DNA from: Neorhizobium galegae bv. officinalis
GTDB lineage: Bacteria > Pseudomonadota > Alphaproteobacteria > Rhizobiales > Rhizobiaceae
DNA: 64,000 nucleotides
NCBI GenBank assembly: GCA_000985875.1
Contig: CCRI01000008.1
Coordinates: forward strand, 216,546-280,545
Direction of reading: 5' to 3'
Below the pieces are notes generated by a model. The model ran no database searches and was not told the DNA's origin. It saw nothing but the letters and a program-made list of their open reading frames with translations. Both the position numbers and the translations under genes were made by a program. Positions 26,240 through 35,388 of the stretch are shown here, piece by piece (position 1 is the first letter of the stretch; the number at the start of each line of letters is the position of its first letter).

Positions 26240-26857
26240 ATGTCCTCCATCCTCCTCGTCACCTCCAGCCCGCGCGGCAACGACTCGCTCTCCAGCAAGG
26301 TCGCCCATGACCTTGCCAACGAACTGAGTGCCCGCGACAACGGCACCTCGGTCGTCCATCGCGATCTCGGCGCAAACCCCATCCCGCATCTCGACAGCGT
26401 CACCACGTCCGCCATCCGCAAGCAGGCGGCCGACCGCACCCCCGCGGAAGCTGCCGCCGCCGACTATTCGGACAAACTGGTCGCCGAACTGATGGCTGCC
26501 GATACCCTGGTCATCGCCACCGGCCTCATCAACTTCAACATCTATTCGACGCTGAAGAGCTGGATCGACAACGTCGCCCGCGCCGGCCAGACGTTCCGCT
26601 ATACGGCTGCAGGCCCGGAAGGCCTCGCCACCGGCAAGAAGGCCTATATCGTGCTCGCATCCGGCGGCGTCTATTCCGAAGGCCCGGCTGCCGGCATGAA
26701 CCATGCCCTCCCCTACCTGACGACCGTGCTCGGCTTCCTGGGCATGACGGATGTGGAAGTCGTCTATGTCGAAGGCGTCGCCTTCGGCCCCGAAGCTGCT
26801 GAAAAGGCGATCGCCAGCGCCCAGCAGCGCAATCGGCAGCTCGCTCTCGCCGCTTAA
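26240..26857 (+). CDS. azoR: FMN-dependent NADH-azoreductase
   Basis: A 205-residue flavodoxin-like quinone reductase. The phosphate-binding loop for FMN is at the N-terminus (LLVTSSPRGNDSLSSK). The flavin-contacting segments GLINFNIYSTLKSWIDNVARAG and VLASGGVYSEGP match AzoR. These enzymes make two-electron reductions of quinones and azo compounds, protecting against thiol stress. It is divergent from the LysR gene and its last bases overlap the convergent GGDEF gene. AAGGAAAAAAAGC lies upstream of the ATG. Confidence 0.93.
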   Translation: MSSILLVTSSPRGNDSLSSKVAHDLANELSARDNGTSVVHRDLGANPIPHLDSVTTSAIRKQAADRTPAEAAAADYSDKLVAELMAADTLVIATGLINFNIYSTLKSWIDNVARAGQTFRYTAAGPEGLATGKKAYIVLASGGVYSEGPAAGMNHALPYLTTVLGFLGMTDVEVVYVEGVAFGPEAAEKAIASAQQRNRQLALAA

Positions 26858-28137
26858 GCCGTCCCTGCGCCTGACGGGACGAGCCTGCCAAGACGGCCGT
26901 GGACATTGTCCCGGCCGTCGTTTTTTGCGCGGTAGAGGCGTTCGTCGGCACGCCCGAGCAGCGTATCGAGCGCGTGTCCGTCTTCCGGAGCCGTCGCGAC
27001 ACCGATCGAGACGGTGACACATTGGCCGTCGGGACGAATGACCGAACGACAGATGGCGGTCCGCAGACGTTCAGCGATCATCAGGGCGCTGTCGTGGTCG
27101 GTATCGGGCAGGATCAACACGAATTCCTCGCCGCCGAAGCGGGAGAGATGGTCGCTCGGGCGGGAACCGGCCTGCAGGCACAGAGCAACCTCCTTCAGCA
27201 CCTCGTCCCCCTTCAGATGGCCGAAGAGGTCGTTGACCTGCTTGAAATGGTCCGCATCGACGATGATGAGGCTGAGCCCATTTCCACGATCGAGACAGCG
27301 GTGAATGAGCTTCGGAACATCCGCCTCCAGGCGCCCGCGGTCGAAAAGCCCGGTCAGCCCGTCGACGCCGCTCTTGGCAAGCAGCGCCTGATAACGCTCG
27401 CGAAACGTCAAGTCGTTGAAGATATCGGTGATCTCGCGCGTCGATCTGGCGAGCCGCGGGATCTGCTCGATCTTGAGATAGACGGCAAAAAGCAGCGAAT
27501 AGAGCACCACGGACAGCAGCTTGGCATACCATCCGCCGAAGAAGACCGAAGGCGGCGCTCCGAAGAGGATGTTCAGTGCCGAATAGAAGCCGATCTGGTC
27601 GAAGGTCAGCATGGCCGCGCCACTGATCGCGAAGCGCAGCACGACATTGCTGCGCAGGACGCGGCCCAGCCGCTCGTAAAGCAGGATGACGCCGATCGCG
27701 TCGACATAGAGCAGCGCAGTGCCCCATATCATCAGCCATCCCATCTCGTTCAGGAAATCCATGTCGGCAGCGCGGCCGCCCGGCAGCGCCACGACTTCAT
27801 GCGCCTGGAGAAGCTGGGCGATGCCGACCGTCAGGAGATTGCCCAGGAAAAGCCCGTAGATCGGCTGGCGAACGACCGCCGCGTCCTCCTTCAGGTAAAG
27901 GAGCAGGATCATCATCAGCTTTCCGGCAAAAAAGACCGACGAGCCTGGTGAAACGGTGCCAAATGGAAGATCGATGTAGAAGACCGCGGCAAGGTAGGTC
28001 TCCATGAAATGCATGACGCCGAGTGCGGCCAGGAACACCCCGAGGCCGAGCTGGCGACGGAAATGCAGGAACGCCGTCATGACTGAGAAGTAGATCACCG
28101 CTTCCAGAAGGAAGAGGGCCAGATTGAACGCTTGCAT
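26854..28137 (-). CDS. membrane-bound diguanylate cyclase (GGDEF)
   Basis: A 427-residue c-di-GMP synthase. Residues 1-~225 hold six or more transmembrane helices; the segment FFAGKLMMILLLYLKEDAAV with RQPIYGLFLGN resembles VUPS-type membrane sensor domains. The GGDEF domain (~255-415) has an intact catalytic loop (SRFGGEEFVLILP) and an inhibitory RxxD site just before it (RPSD), so an active, product-inhibited cyclase is expected. The stop codon overlaps the end of azoR. It lies downstream of the Amt-GGDEF-EAL gene with an 86-bp gap on the same strand. Confidence 0.92.
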   Translation of the reverse strand: MQAFNLALFLLEAVIYFSVMTAFLHFRRQLGLGVFLAALGVMHFMETYLAAVFYIDLPFGTVSPGSSVFFAGKLMMILLLYLKEDAAVVRQPIYGLFLGNLLTVGIAQLLQAHEVVALPGGRAADMDFLNEMGWLMIWGTALLYVDAIGVILLYERLGRVLRSNVVLRFAISGAAMLTFDQIGFYSALNILFGAPPSVFFGGWYAKLLSVVLYSLLFAVYLKIEQIPRLARSTREITDIFNDLTFRERYQALLAKSGVDGLTGLFDRGRLEADVPKLIHRCLDRGNGLSLIIVDADHFKQVNDLFGHLKGDEVLKEVALCLQAGSRPSDHLSRFGGEEFVLILPDTDHDSALMIAERLRTAICRSVIRPDGQCVTVSIGVATAPEDGHALDTLLGRADERLYRAKNDGRDNVHGRLGRLVPSGAGTA

Positions 28138-28222
28138 TTCGATCCGCTTCCACCCCTTGCAGGTGCTATACCGCTGTAACAGCTATCGTTTTACGTGCTC
28201 CAACCCGTATGGATTATGGCCA

Positions 28223-31200
28223 TTATGCATGACTATGCAATAACGGCTGGAGGGCTTCCCCTTCGAACGTCGGGTAATCCTGGATCTCCGGCAGCTTCTT
28301 TGGCACGTTACGGAGCTGAGTGGCGATCGCCGGGTCGATCTCGCGTGCGATCTCGCTGACTTTCCGGGGCTTGCCGAGAAGATAGCCCTGCAGTTCGTCG
28401 CAGCCTGCATGCGCGAGAAACAGCGCCTGCTCGGTCGTTTCGACGCCTTCCGCGACGATCTTCATGCCAAGGCCGGTGCCGAGGTCTATGATCGTGCGTA
28501 CGATGATCTGCGCATTGTCGACGAGGTTCAGGTTGTTGACGAAGCTGCGGTCGATCTTGATCGTGTCGAACGGGTAGCGGCTGAGATAACTCAGCGACGA
28601 ATACCCGGTGCCGAAATCGTCGAGCGCGATGTGGAAGCCCATGCGCTTCAGGTCGTTGAGGATCTGCACGGCGCGCTTGTCGTCCTCGATCAGCACGCTC
28701 TCGGTGATCTCGAGCTCGATCCGGTGCGGATCGGCGCCGGTGCGCTCCAGCAGTTCGGCAAGATCGGCGACGAAATCCGCGTGACGGAACTGCAGCGGGC
28801 TGACGTTGACACTGATATGGCCGTCAAGGCCGTCGAGTATCCTGCAGGCCTCGGCGAGCACCCAGGCGCCAAGCCGGATGATCTTGCCGGAGGCTTCGGC
28901 GACCGGAATGAAATCGCCCGGGCTGATCATGCCGCGCTTCGGATGGAACCAGCGCAGCAGTGCCTCGTGGCCGATAATGAGGCCGCTTTCCGCCTCGACC
29001 CGCGGCTGCAGGTAGAGTTCGAATTCGCCCCGCTGCAGGGCGATCTCCAGATCGACTTCCAGCGCCCGGCGCTTTTCGATCAGTTCGTTCATGCCGGGCC
29101 TGAACATTCGGCAGGCGTTCCGGCCGGCATTCTTGGCATGATAGAGCGCGACGTCGGCGCAGCCGATCAGCGCGTCCATGTCCCCCGCATTTTCGGGGCA
29201 CAGCGCACCGCCGATGCTGACGCTGATATTGACCCGCTCGCCGTGGCCGATATCGATCGGGTAAGCCATCGCGGCAAGCAGCCGATCGCCGAACATCTCC
29301 AGCTCATCTGTATCGGACGTATGGGCGATGATGACGGCGAACTCGTCGCCACCGAGCCGAGCGACGATGTTGTTCGGACCGGCTTCGGCCGCAAGCCGGA
29401 CGGCGGTTTCGCGGATCACCGTGTCACCTGCCTGGTGGCCATGGATGTCGTTGATGTCCTTGAAGCGGTCGAGGTCGACCATCAGCACGCCGCATCCCTT
29501 GCCGTTTTCAGCCGCGTCCACCAGTTCGGTCAGCCGCTCGGAAAACAGTACGCGGTTCGGCAGCCCCGTCAGCGGGTCGTGGAGAGCGAGGTAGCGCATG
29601 CGGCTCTCCGCCAGCTTGCGCTCCCTGAGGTCGACGAGGCAGCCGATACGGGCTTTCTCGCCGCGATAGAGGATGTCGCGGCCACGCGCCTCGACGGGAA
29701 TCTCCTCGCCGTCCGCCAGTCTCACGCGGATCTCATGGCTGCTGTCGTCGTTGAGTTTCATCATGTCGATGATCCGGATCGTCTCGCCGTCATGCAGGAA
29801 ATCGAACGCGGAACGGCCAATGATCTCGAGGAGCGGCAGGCCGATCATCTTGCCGAGCTGTTCGTTGCCGTCGACGATGAGCCCGTCCCGGTGGATCAGG
29901 ATCGCTTCGAACGTAGCGTTCGCAAGCGCTGCGACGCGCTCTGATTCCTCGTTGTTGCGCCGGAGTTCGATCAGCTCTCCCCGGCTGCGTTCCTCCTGCT
30001 CGATATTGTCCATCAGCCGGTTGAAGAGCCCGGTCAGCTTTTCCGCCTCGTCGCCCTTGACCATGGGAAGGCGCTTGCGCAGGTCGGCATTGCCGCCGAG
30101 AAGATCGGTCAGCGCATCCTCGACATGCCCGACGCCGAGGCGGGTCGCGTGTTCGGCAAGGTTCAGCCCCTCCTCTTCGTCCTTCGCCGAAACACGGATG
30201 CGCATCAGCCGGTCGGCCGCCCAGAAAAAGGCGTAGCCGAGACCGAAGGACCAGTAGAAATTGACGCCGACGCCGACGAGCTGCACATGCAGCTGCGCCA
30301 GCCTGCCGCCAGCCGGAAGCTGATCGACCGGAGCGAGAAACGCCAGAAGCAGGGTTCCGGTGACGCCGGCAAAAGCATGCACGCCGATCGCGCCGACAGC
30401 GTCGTCGATCTTGAGCGTTCTTTCGATGAAGGCATTGCCGAAGATCGCCACCGCGCCACCGATCGCCCCGACCATCAGCGCGCTTGCCGGATCGAGGATA
30501 TTGCAGCCGGCGGTGACGGCCACGAGCCCTCCGAGCATGCCGGAATTCGATTTTTCCGGAAAGATGACGCCGTCCTGGTAAAAGCCGATGACATAACCGA
30601 CGCAGGTGCCCATGCCGCCGGCCAGCACCGTGTTCATGATGATCGGCGCCACCTGGTCGGTCACGCCGAGTGCCGAACCGCCGTTGAAGCCGATCCAGCC
30701 GATGAAGAGCAGCAACGCGCCGGTGGTCGAGAGCACAGGGCTGTGGCCGGCGATCCTGACGGGCGTGCCGTCGGAATTGAACTTGCCGATGCGCGGGCCG
30801 ATGATCATGCAGGCCGCAAGCGCCACCCAGCCGCCGGTCGAATGGACGACCGTGGAGCCGGCGAAATCGACGAACCCCATCTGCGACAGGAAGGCGGATG
30901 CGTTCGGGAACAGTGCCGATCCCCAGGCCCAGTGCACGAAGACCGGATAGATCAGCCCCGACATGAACAACGAGCCGAACACATAGGCCGCCAGCTTCAT
31001 GCGCTCGGCGACAGCGCCCGACACGATCGTCGCGGCGGTGCCGCAGAACATGACCTGGAAGACGAAAAAGGCCGACTGCCAGCTGTCGAGACCGCGCAGG
31101 AAATAGAACTCGCTCTGGGTTCCGAACAGGAAGCCGTTCGAGCTGCCGAAGGCGATCATGAAGCCGACCGCGGCGAACGCGACGACGCCGAACACGAAAT

Positions 31201-31435
31201 CGAGGAGATTTTTCTGCGCCACGTTGATCGAGTTCTTCGAGCGCACCATGCCGGCTTCGAGCAGAAGGAAGCCGACCTGCATCATCATCACCAGTCCGGC
31301 GGCGACGAGCACCCAGGTCATATCCAGCCGGGAAGTGTCCGAAAGGAGATCATCCGCGAAGGCAAAACCCGGGATGAGGCCGCCGGAAAGCCCGGAACCG
31401 ACAAAAAGCATAAAATATGACCGGCGAGATCGCAT
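28223..31435 (-). CDS. ammonium transporter (Amt) fused to PAS-GGDEF-EAL
   Basis: A 1070-residue fusion. Residues ~1-28 look like a signal segment (RRSYFMLFVGSGLSGG..FAFA). Residues ~35-415 are a full Amt/MEP/Rh channel: the pore aspartate and first twin His are in DFAGSTVVHSTGG, the second in VGAIGVHAFAGVTGT. A linker and PAS domain (~500-615) follow, then GGDEF (~625-790; VARLGGDEFAVIIA, no upstream RxxD inhibitory site) and EAL (~800-1050; GHEALLRWFHP, DDFGTGYSSLSYLS). Both catalytic signatures are intact, so it could make or degrade c-di-GMP in response to ammonium at the pore. An in-frame TTG at 31477 would add 14 residues. Confidence 0.92.
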   Translation of the reverse strand: MRSRRSYFMLFVGSGLSGGLIPGFAFADDLLSDTSRLDMTWVLVAAGLVMMMQVGFLLLEAGMVRSKNSINVAQKNLLDFVFGVVAFAAVGFMIAFGSSNGFLFGTQSEFYFLRGLDSWQSAFFVFQVMFCGTAATIVSGAVAERMKLAAYVFGSLFMSGLIYPVFVHWAWGSALFPNASAFLSQMGFVDFAGSTVVHSTGGWVALAACMIIGPRIGKFNSDGTPVRIAGHSPVLSTTGALLLFIGWIGFNGGSALGVTDQVAPIIMNTVLAGGMGTCVGYVIGFYQDGVIFPEKSNSGMLGGLVAVTAGCNILDPASALMVGAIGGAVAIFGNAFIERTLKIDDAVGAIGVHAFAGVTGTLLLAFLAPVDQLPAGGRLAQLHVQLVGVGVNFYWSFGLGYAFFWAADRLMRIRVSAKDEEEGLNLAEHATRLGVGHVEDALTDLLGGNADLRKRLPMVKGDEAEKLTGLFNRLMDNIEQEERSRGELIELRRNNEESERVAALANATFEAILIHRDGLIVDGNEQLGKMIGLPLLEIIGRSAFDFLHDGETIRIIDMMKLNDDSSHEIRVRLADGEEIPVEARGRDILYRGEKARIGCLVDLRERKLAESRMRYLALHDPLTGLPNRVLFSERLTELVDAAENGKGCGVLMVDLDRFKDINDIHGHQAGDTVIRETAVRLAAEAGPNNIVARLGGDEFAVIIAHTSDTDELEMFGDRLLAAMAYPIDIGHGERVNISVSIGGALCPENAGDMDALIGCADVALYHAKNAGRNACRMFRPGMNELIEKRRALEVDLEIALQRGEFELYLQPRVEAESGLIIGHEALLRWFHPKRGMISPGDFIPVAEASGKIIRLGAWVLAEACRILDGLDGHISVNVSPLQFRHADFVADLAELLERTGADPHRIELEITESVLIEDDKRAVQILNDLKRMGFHIALDDFGTGYSSLSYLSRYPFDTIKIDRSFVNNLNLVDNAQIIVRTIIDLGTGLGMKIVAEGVETTEQALFLAHAGCDELQGYLLGKPRKVSEIAREIDPAIATQLRNVPKKLPEIQDYPTFEGEALQPLLHSHA

Positions 31436-31543
31436 TAAAAAGTCGACCGCAGAAAGACATCGGAACAGATGCTTCAAGCTATCGCTAATGCTTTAATTTT
31501 GAGTGTGGCCGGCAATCTTTGCGATCACAATGCGGAACGCATG

Positions 31544-31867
31544 TCACGCGGAGCGCGACTTCTCCCCATCGGAAAACAGCGAGGGGCCGTTCTGGTCGAT
31601 GATCTGCTGAGCCTTGCGGACAGTATATTCGACCGCGTCATCCATGGAGGTGAAGACGTCGGCGCGGACGAAATTACGCACCAAGGTCTCGCCTTCTACG
31701 TCCTTCTCGATACGTCCGGCAAGCCGGAACTGCGACCCTTCGCGGATCGGTGCCGGATGGATGATGCAGCCGCCATGCTCGACGGGCTTGGCTGAAGCGG
31801 CAGGTGCCTCGGCCGATTTGCCGCCACCGGAGAACATCGAGAAAATATTGGACAGAAACGAAGCCAT
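31544..31867 (-). CDS. HlyU-family protein
   Basis: A 107-residue protein of the HlyU family. A short amphipathic N-terminus (SFLSNIFSMFSGGG) and a low-complexity linker lead to the conserved core: REGSQFRLAGRIEKDVEGE, NFVRADVFTSMDDAVEYTV and RKAQQIIDQNG. The family is named after a Vibrio hemolysin regulator but most members, this rhizobial type included, have no demonstrated DNA-binding role. It lies just upstream of the Amt fusion on the same strand (108-bp gap). Function unknown. Confidence 0.8.
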   Translation of the reverse strand: MASFLSNIFSMFSGGGKSAEAPAASAKPVEHGGCIIHPAPIREGSQFRLAGRIEKDVEGETLVRNFVRADVFTSMDDAVEYTVRKAQQIIDQNGPSLFSDGEKSRSA

Positions 31868-31971
31868 GGCGGCTGCCTAGCACATTCCTGCGCAGGCAGG
31901 AAGCAGGGTACCCAAGGAAAAGTCACGGTCCGACGTCTCATATCCACCCGCACAATTAGGAACCTGACCGC

Positions 31972-32991
31972 ATGAAATGGAAGATCGCCGCAGCATTCCT
32001 CCTCGCCGTCATCGCCGCGCTTTGGATCGGCAATACCTCCCTGCTCTCCCGCTTTCCGAACGACAAGCCGCTCAGGATCATTGCCCATCGCGGTCAGCAC
32101 CAGCTTTTCGACGCCACCAACGTGAAGAACGACACCTGCACCGCAAGCCTGATGCTGCCGCCAACGCACGGCTTTCTGGAGAACACCATTCCGGGCATGA
32201 AGGCCGCCTTCGATGCCGGCGCCGACGTGGTCGAACTCGACGTGCACCTGACGCCGGACAGGCAGTTCGCCGTCTTCCACGACTGGACGCTCGATTGCCG
32301 CACCGAGGTCAAGGGCGTCACGGAACAGACGCCGATGCCGGTCCTGAAGACACTCGACATCGGCTACGGCTACACCGCCGACGGCGGCCGGACCTTTCCG
32401 TTCCGAGGCCAGGGCAAGGGCCTGATGCCGACCTTGCCGGAGGTATTTGCGGCCCTGCCGGAGCGTCGTTTCCTGATCAACTTCAAGAGCCGTCGCACAG
32501 AGGAAGGCGAAGTTCTGGCAACGCTTCTCAATACCGACCCCGCTGCCCGGGCGGCGGCGTTCGGCGTTTATGGCGGAAACGAGCCGACCGAAAGAGCGGT
32601 GGCGCTCGTCCCTGGCCTTCCCGGCTATTCCAACCGTTCCTCCAAATCCTGCCTCCTGAACTACCTGGCGCTCGGATGGAGCGGCCATGTGCCGCAAACC
32701 TGCCGAAATACCCTTGTCCCGGTCCCCGCCAATCTCGCCTTCCTGCTCTGGGGCTGGCCGGAGCGTTTCTACAACCGGATGCAGGCGGCGGGATCGGATG
32801 TCGTGCTGATCGGCCCGTTCGAGGCCGGCGATGCCGGATCGTCCGGCATAGACGACCGGGATGCGTGGGACATGGTGCCTTCACGCTTTCCGGGCCTGGT
32901 CTGGACCAACGTCATCGAGAAGACCCGACCTGAGGTGGAACGCCGCGGCTTCTGTGCCCTGCCCGCCAGGCCGCATATCTGCAGCAGATAG
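31972..32991 (+). CDS. glycerophosphodiester phosphodiesterase
   Basis: A 339-residue GDPD-family TIM-barrel enzyme, probably membrane-anchored or periplasmic via an uncleaved N-terminal helix (residues 4-22, AAAFLLAVIAALWIG). The catalytic histidines are in IAHRGQHQ and FHDWTLDCRT. The metal-binding glutamates are in ENTIPGMKAA and VELDVHLTPD; LINFKSRRTE supplies the later basic pair. The enzyme would hydrolyse glycerophosphodiesters to glycerol-3-phosphate and an alcohol. Several extra cysteines (NDTCTAS, DCRT, KSCLL, PQTCRN, RGFC, HICS) suggest disulfides in an exported protein. TAGGAACC lies upstream of the ATG. Confidence 0.88.
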   Translation: MKWKIAAAFLLAVIAALWIGNTSLLSRFPNDKPLRIIAHRGQHQLFDATNVKNDTCTASLMLPPTHGFLENTIPGMKAAFDAGADVVELDVHLTPDRQFAVFHDWTLDCRTEVKGVTEQTPMPVLKTLDIGYGYTADGGRTFPFRGQGKGLMPTLPEVFAALPERRFLINFKSRRTEEGEVLATLLNTDPAARAAAFGVYGGNEPTERAVALVPGLPGYSNRSSKSCLLNYLALGWSGHVPQTCRNTLVPVPANLAFLLWGWPERFYNRMQAAGSDVVLIGPFEAGDAGSSGIDDRDAWDMVPSRFPGLVWTNVIEKTRPEVERRGFCALPARPHICSR

Positions 32992-33048
32992 ACTTTCCGC
33001 CGTCACGAAGCCCGCCTATCATCTCCTTCGGTTCGGAGGGAGCGCCGG

Positions 33049-34041
33049 ATGCGGAGGAGTTTCTTGTCATGGCGGACGATCATTTATATCTGCGCGATCT
33101 TGGTCGCCGCCTTCGGAGTGATGCTGATGTCCGGCCCGCGCATGCCCGCTGATGGGTTTCCCGCTTTCGACAAGGCCCGCCTCGGCGCCTATATAGATGC
33201 CTATCTCGCCGCCGGCGAAAGCCGCTATACGGACATCCGGCCGGGTGCCGCCAAACGCATCGTCTGGGCCGATCCGGCGACGAAGGCAAAGACGCCCTTC
33301 GCCATCGTCTATCTGCACGGCTTCTCGGCTTCGGCCGAGGAGCTACGCCCCCTGCCCGACCGCGTCGCGGCAGCACTCGGTGCCAATCTCTATTTCACCC
33401 GCCTCGCCGGCCACGGCCGCAGCGGCGATGCCATGGGGGAGCCAAGCATCAAGGACTGGCTGGCGGATTTTTCCGAAAGTCTCGCGATCGGCGAAGCGCT
33501 CGGTGATCGCGTCATCATTGTCGGCACCTCGACCGGCGCCTCGCTTGCGACGCTGGCGCTCGCCGATCCGCAGATCGCACCGCGCATCTCGGCCGCCGTC
33601 TTCGTGTCGCCGAACTACGGCATCAACAGTTTCGGCGCCTTCCTGTTGACGACGCCGGTCGCGCCGCAGCTTTCAAAACTGCTGCTCGGCGAAAGCCGCG
33701 GCTTCACGCCCTATAACGACCGCCACGCCGCGCATTGGACGACCCGGTATCCGACAAGCGCGCTGTTGCCGATGGCCGCGCTCGTGAAGCTCTCGGTCGA
33801 GAGCCCGGTCGAGCAGATCAGGACGCCGGCGCTCTTCCTCTATTCCTCGCTCGATCAGGTCATCCGACCCGACAAGGTGCGTGAGGTCGCCGGCCGCTGG
33901 GGCGGACCTCATGAGCTTTTCGATGTCGGCAAGACCGGTGATCCCGGCAACCATGTGATTGCCGGCGACATCGTCTCCCCGGCGACCACCGGACCGCTTG
34001 CCGACCGGACCATCGCCTGGCTGCAGACCGTCCTCAGATGA
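33049..34041 (+). CDS. alpha/beta hydrolase with N-terminal membrane anchor
   Basis: A 330-residue hydrolase. A hydrophobic helix (about residues 9-26, IIYICAILVAAFGVMLM) anchors or exports it. The fold motifs are VYLHGFSASAEE (oxyanion), the nucleophile serine in VGTSTGAS, an acid near SLDQVIRPD, and His in GNHVIAG. It resembles serine aminopeptidase S33 / esterase members; the substrate is unknown. GGAGGG at 33035-33040 precedes the ATG. It follows the GDPD gene after 57 bp on the same strand, so a joint lipid-turnover role is possible. Confidence 0.87.
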   Translation: MRRSFLSWRTIIYICAILVAAFGVMLMSGPRMPADGFPAFDKARLGAYIDAYLAAGESRYTDIRPGAAKRIVWADPATKAKTPFAIVYLHGFSASAEELRPLPDRVAAALGANLYFTRLAGHGRSGDAMGEPSIKDWLADFSESLAIGEALGDRVIIVGTSTGASLATLALADPQIAPRISAAVFVSPNYGINSFGAFLLTTPVAPQLSKLLLGESRGFTPYNDRHAAHWTTRYPTSALLPMAALVKLSVESPVEQIRTPALFLYSSLDQVIRPDKVREVAGRWGGPHELFDVGKTGDPGNHVIAGDIVSPATTGPLADRTIAWLQTVLR

Positions 34042-35323
34042 CGAGGTTCGCCAGGATCTCGTTCTCGGTAATGTCCTGATACCCCATGCCGGCCGCATCG
34101 AACCGTTCGAGCAGGCCGGCGAAATTCTCCGGCCTCGCCGTTTCGATGCCGATCAGGATTGAGCCAAAATTGCGGGCCGATTTCTTCAGGTATTCGAAGC
34201 GGGCGATATCGTCTTCCGGGCCCAGGAGATTGAGGAAATCGCGCAGCGCGCCGGGGCGCTGAGCAAGCCGCAGCACGAAGTATTTCTTGAGACCGGAATA
34301 GCGCATGGCGCGTTCCTTGACGTCCGGCAGGCGCTCGAAATCGAAATTGCCGCCCGAAACGACGCAGACCACCGTCTTGCCGGCGAGCTTTTCGCGTCCC
34401 AGCATCTCCAGCGCGGTGATCGACAGGGCACCGGCCGGCTCCAGCACGACACCCTCGACATTGAGCATCTCGGTGATCGTCACGCAAATCGCGTTTTCCG
34501 GCACCAGCAGGACCTGGTCCGGCGAAAATCCCTTCAGCGCCTCGAAATTCAGGTCGCCGATCCGCGCCACCGCGGCACCGTCGACGAAGTTGTCGAGCTT
34601 GGCGAGCGTGATCGGTTCGCCGGCTTCGAGGCTCTTCTTGAGGCTCGGGGCGCCTTCCGGCTCGGTGAAGAGAAAGTCTTCCCGCTTGACGATCTCCTTC
34701 AGATAGCCGGTCGTGCCCGACGAAAGCCCGCCGCCGCCGACCGGCAGGATGACCAGATCGGGCGTCACGCCTTCCGGCAATTGCTCGACCAGTTCAGCCG
34801 CAACGGTCGCCTGGCCCTCGATGATGTCTGCGTCGTCGAAAGGCGGAACCATGACGCCGCCGATCTCTTCCACATAGGCGCGGGCCGCCGCATAGCACTG
34901 GTCGAAAATGTCGCCGATCAACCGGATGGTGATGAAAGGGCCGCCGAACATGCGGGTCTTGTCGATCTTCTGCTGCGGCGTCGTCACCGGCATGAAGACC
35001 ACGCCCGGCACTTCGAAATGCCGGCAGACGAAGGCAAAACCCTGCGCGTGATTACCGGCCGAGGCGCATACGAAGGTCTTGCCCTTGGCGCCCGAGGCAA
35101 TCGCCTTGCGCAGGAAGTTGAAGGCGCCGCGGATCTTGTAGGAGCGGACCGGAGACAGGTCTTCGCGTTTCAGCCAGATTTCGGCACCATAACGCCGGCT
35201 GAGGTGCTCGTTCATCTGCAGCGGCGTTTCGGGAAAAATCTCCCGCATCGCGACTTTCGCTTCGTCCACGGCGGCTTTCGTCACGCCTGCCCCGGTCACA
35301 CCTGCCTTGGTCACATCGGCCAT
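34034..35323 (-). CDS. ilvA: threonine ammonia-lyase (biosynthetic threonine dehydratase)
   Basis: A 429-residue PLP enzyme converting threonine to 2-oxobutanoate, the first step toward isoleucine. The PLP lysine is in PVRSYKIRGAFN. SAGNHAQGFAF and the glycine loop PVGGGGLSSGT complete the cofactor site. The C-terminal ~95 residues form one ACT-like regulatory domain (YFVLRLAQRPGALRDFLNLL), as in Bacillus-type short IlvA, suggesting isoleucine feedback. ATG at 35323 is chosen because the frame upstream runs into the trkH promoter region. It is divergent from trkH and its 3' end overlaps the preceding hydrolase gene by 8 bp. Confidence 0.92.
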   Translation of the reverse strand: MADVTKAGVTGAGVTKAAVDEAKVAMREIFPETPLQMNEHLSRRYGAEIWLKREDLSPVRSYKIRGAFNFLRKAIASGAKGKTFVCASAGNHAQGFAFVCRHFEVPGVVFMPVTTPQQKIDKTRMFGGPFITIRLIGDIFDQCYAAARAYVEEIGGVMVPPFDDADIIEGQATVAAELVEQLPEGVTPDLVILPVGGGGLSSGTTGYLKEIVKREDFLFTEPEGAPSLKKSLEAGEPITLAKLDNFVDGAAVARIGDLNFEALKGFSPDQVLLVPENAICVTITEMLNVEGVVLEPAGALSITALEMLGREKLAGKTVVCVVSGGNFDFERLPDVKERAMRYSGLKKYFVLRLAQRPGALRDFLNLLGPEDDIARFEYLKKSARNFGSILIGIETARPENFAGLLERFDAAGMGYQDITENEILANLVI

Positions 35324-35388
35324 CCATTGAATTTCAAGAATGGTCCCGCTATGCCATAGGCTTACGGCTGAGACAAAGCTTCTTTCAG

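Noticed and set aside
30125..31420. 431-residue open frame on the plus strand
   Set aside because: It is antisense to the Amt domain, with no ribosome site and no recognisable domain.
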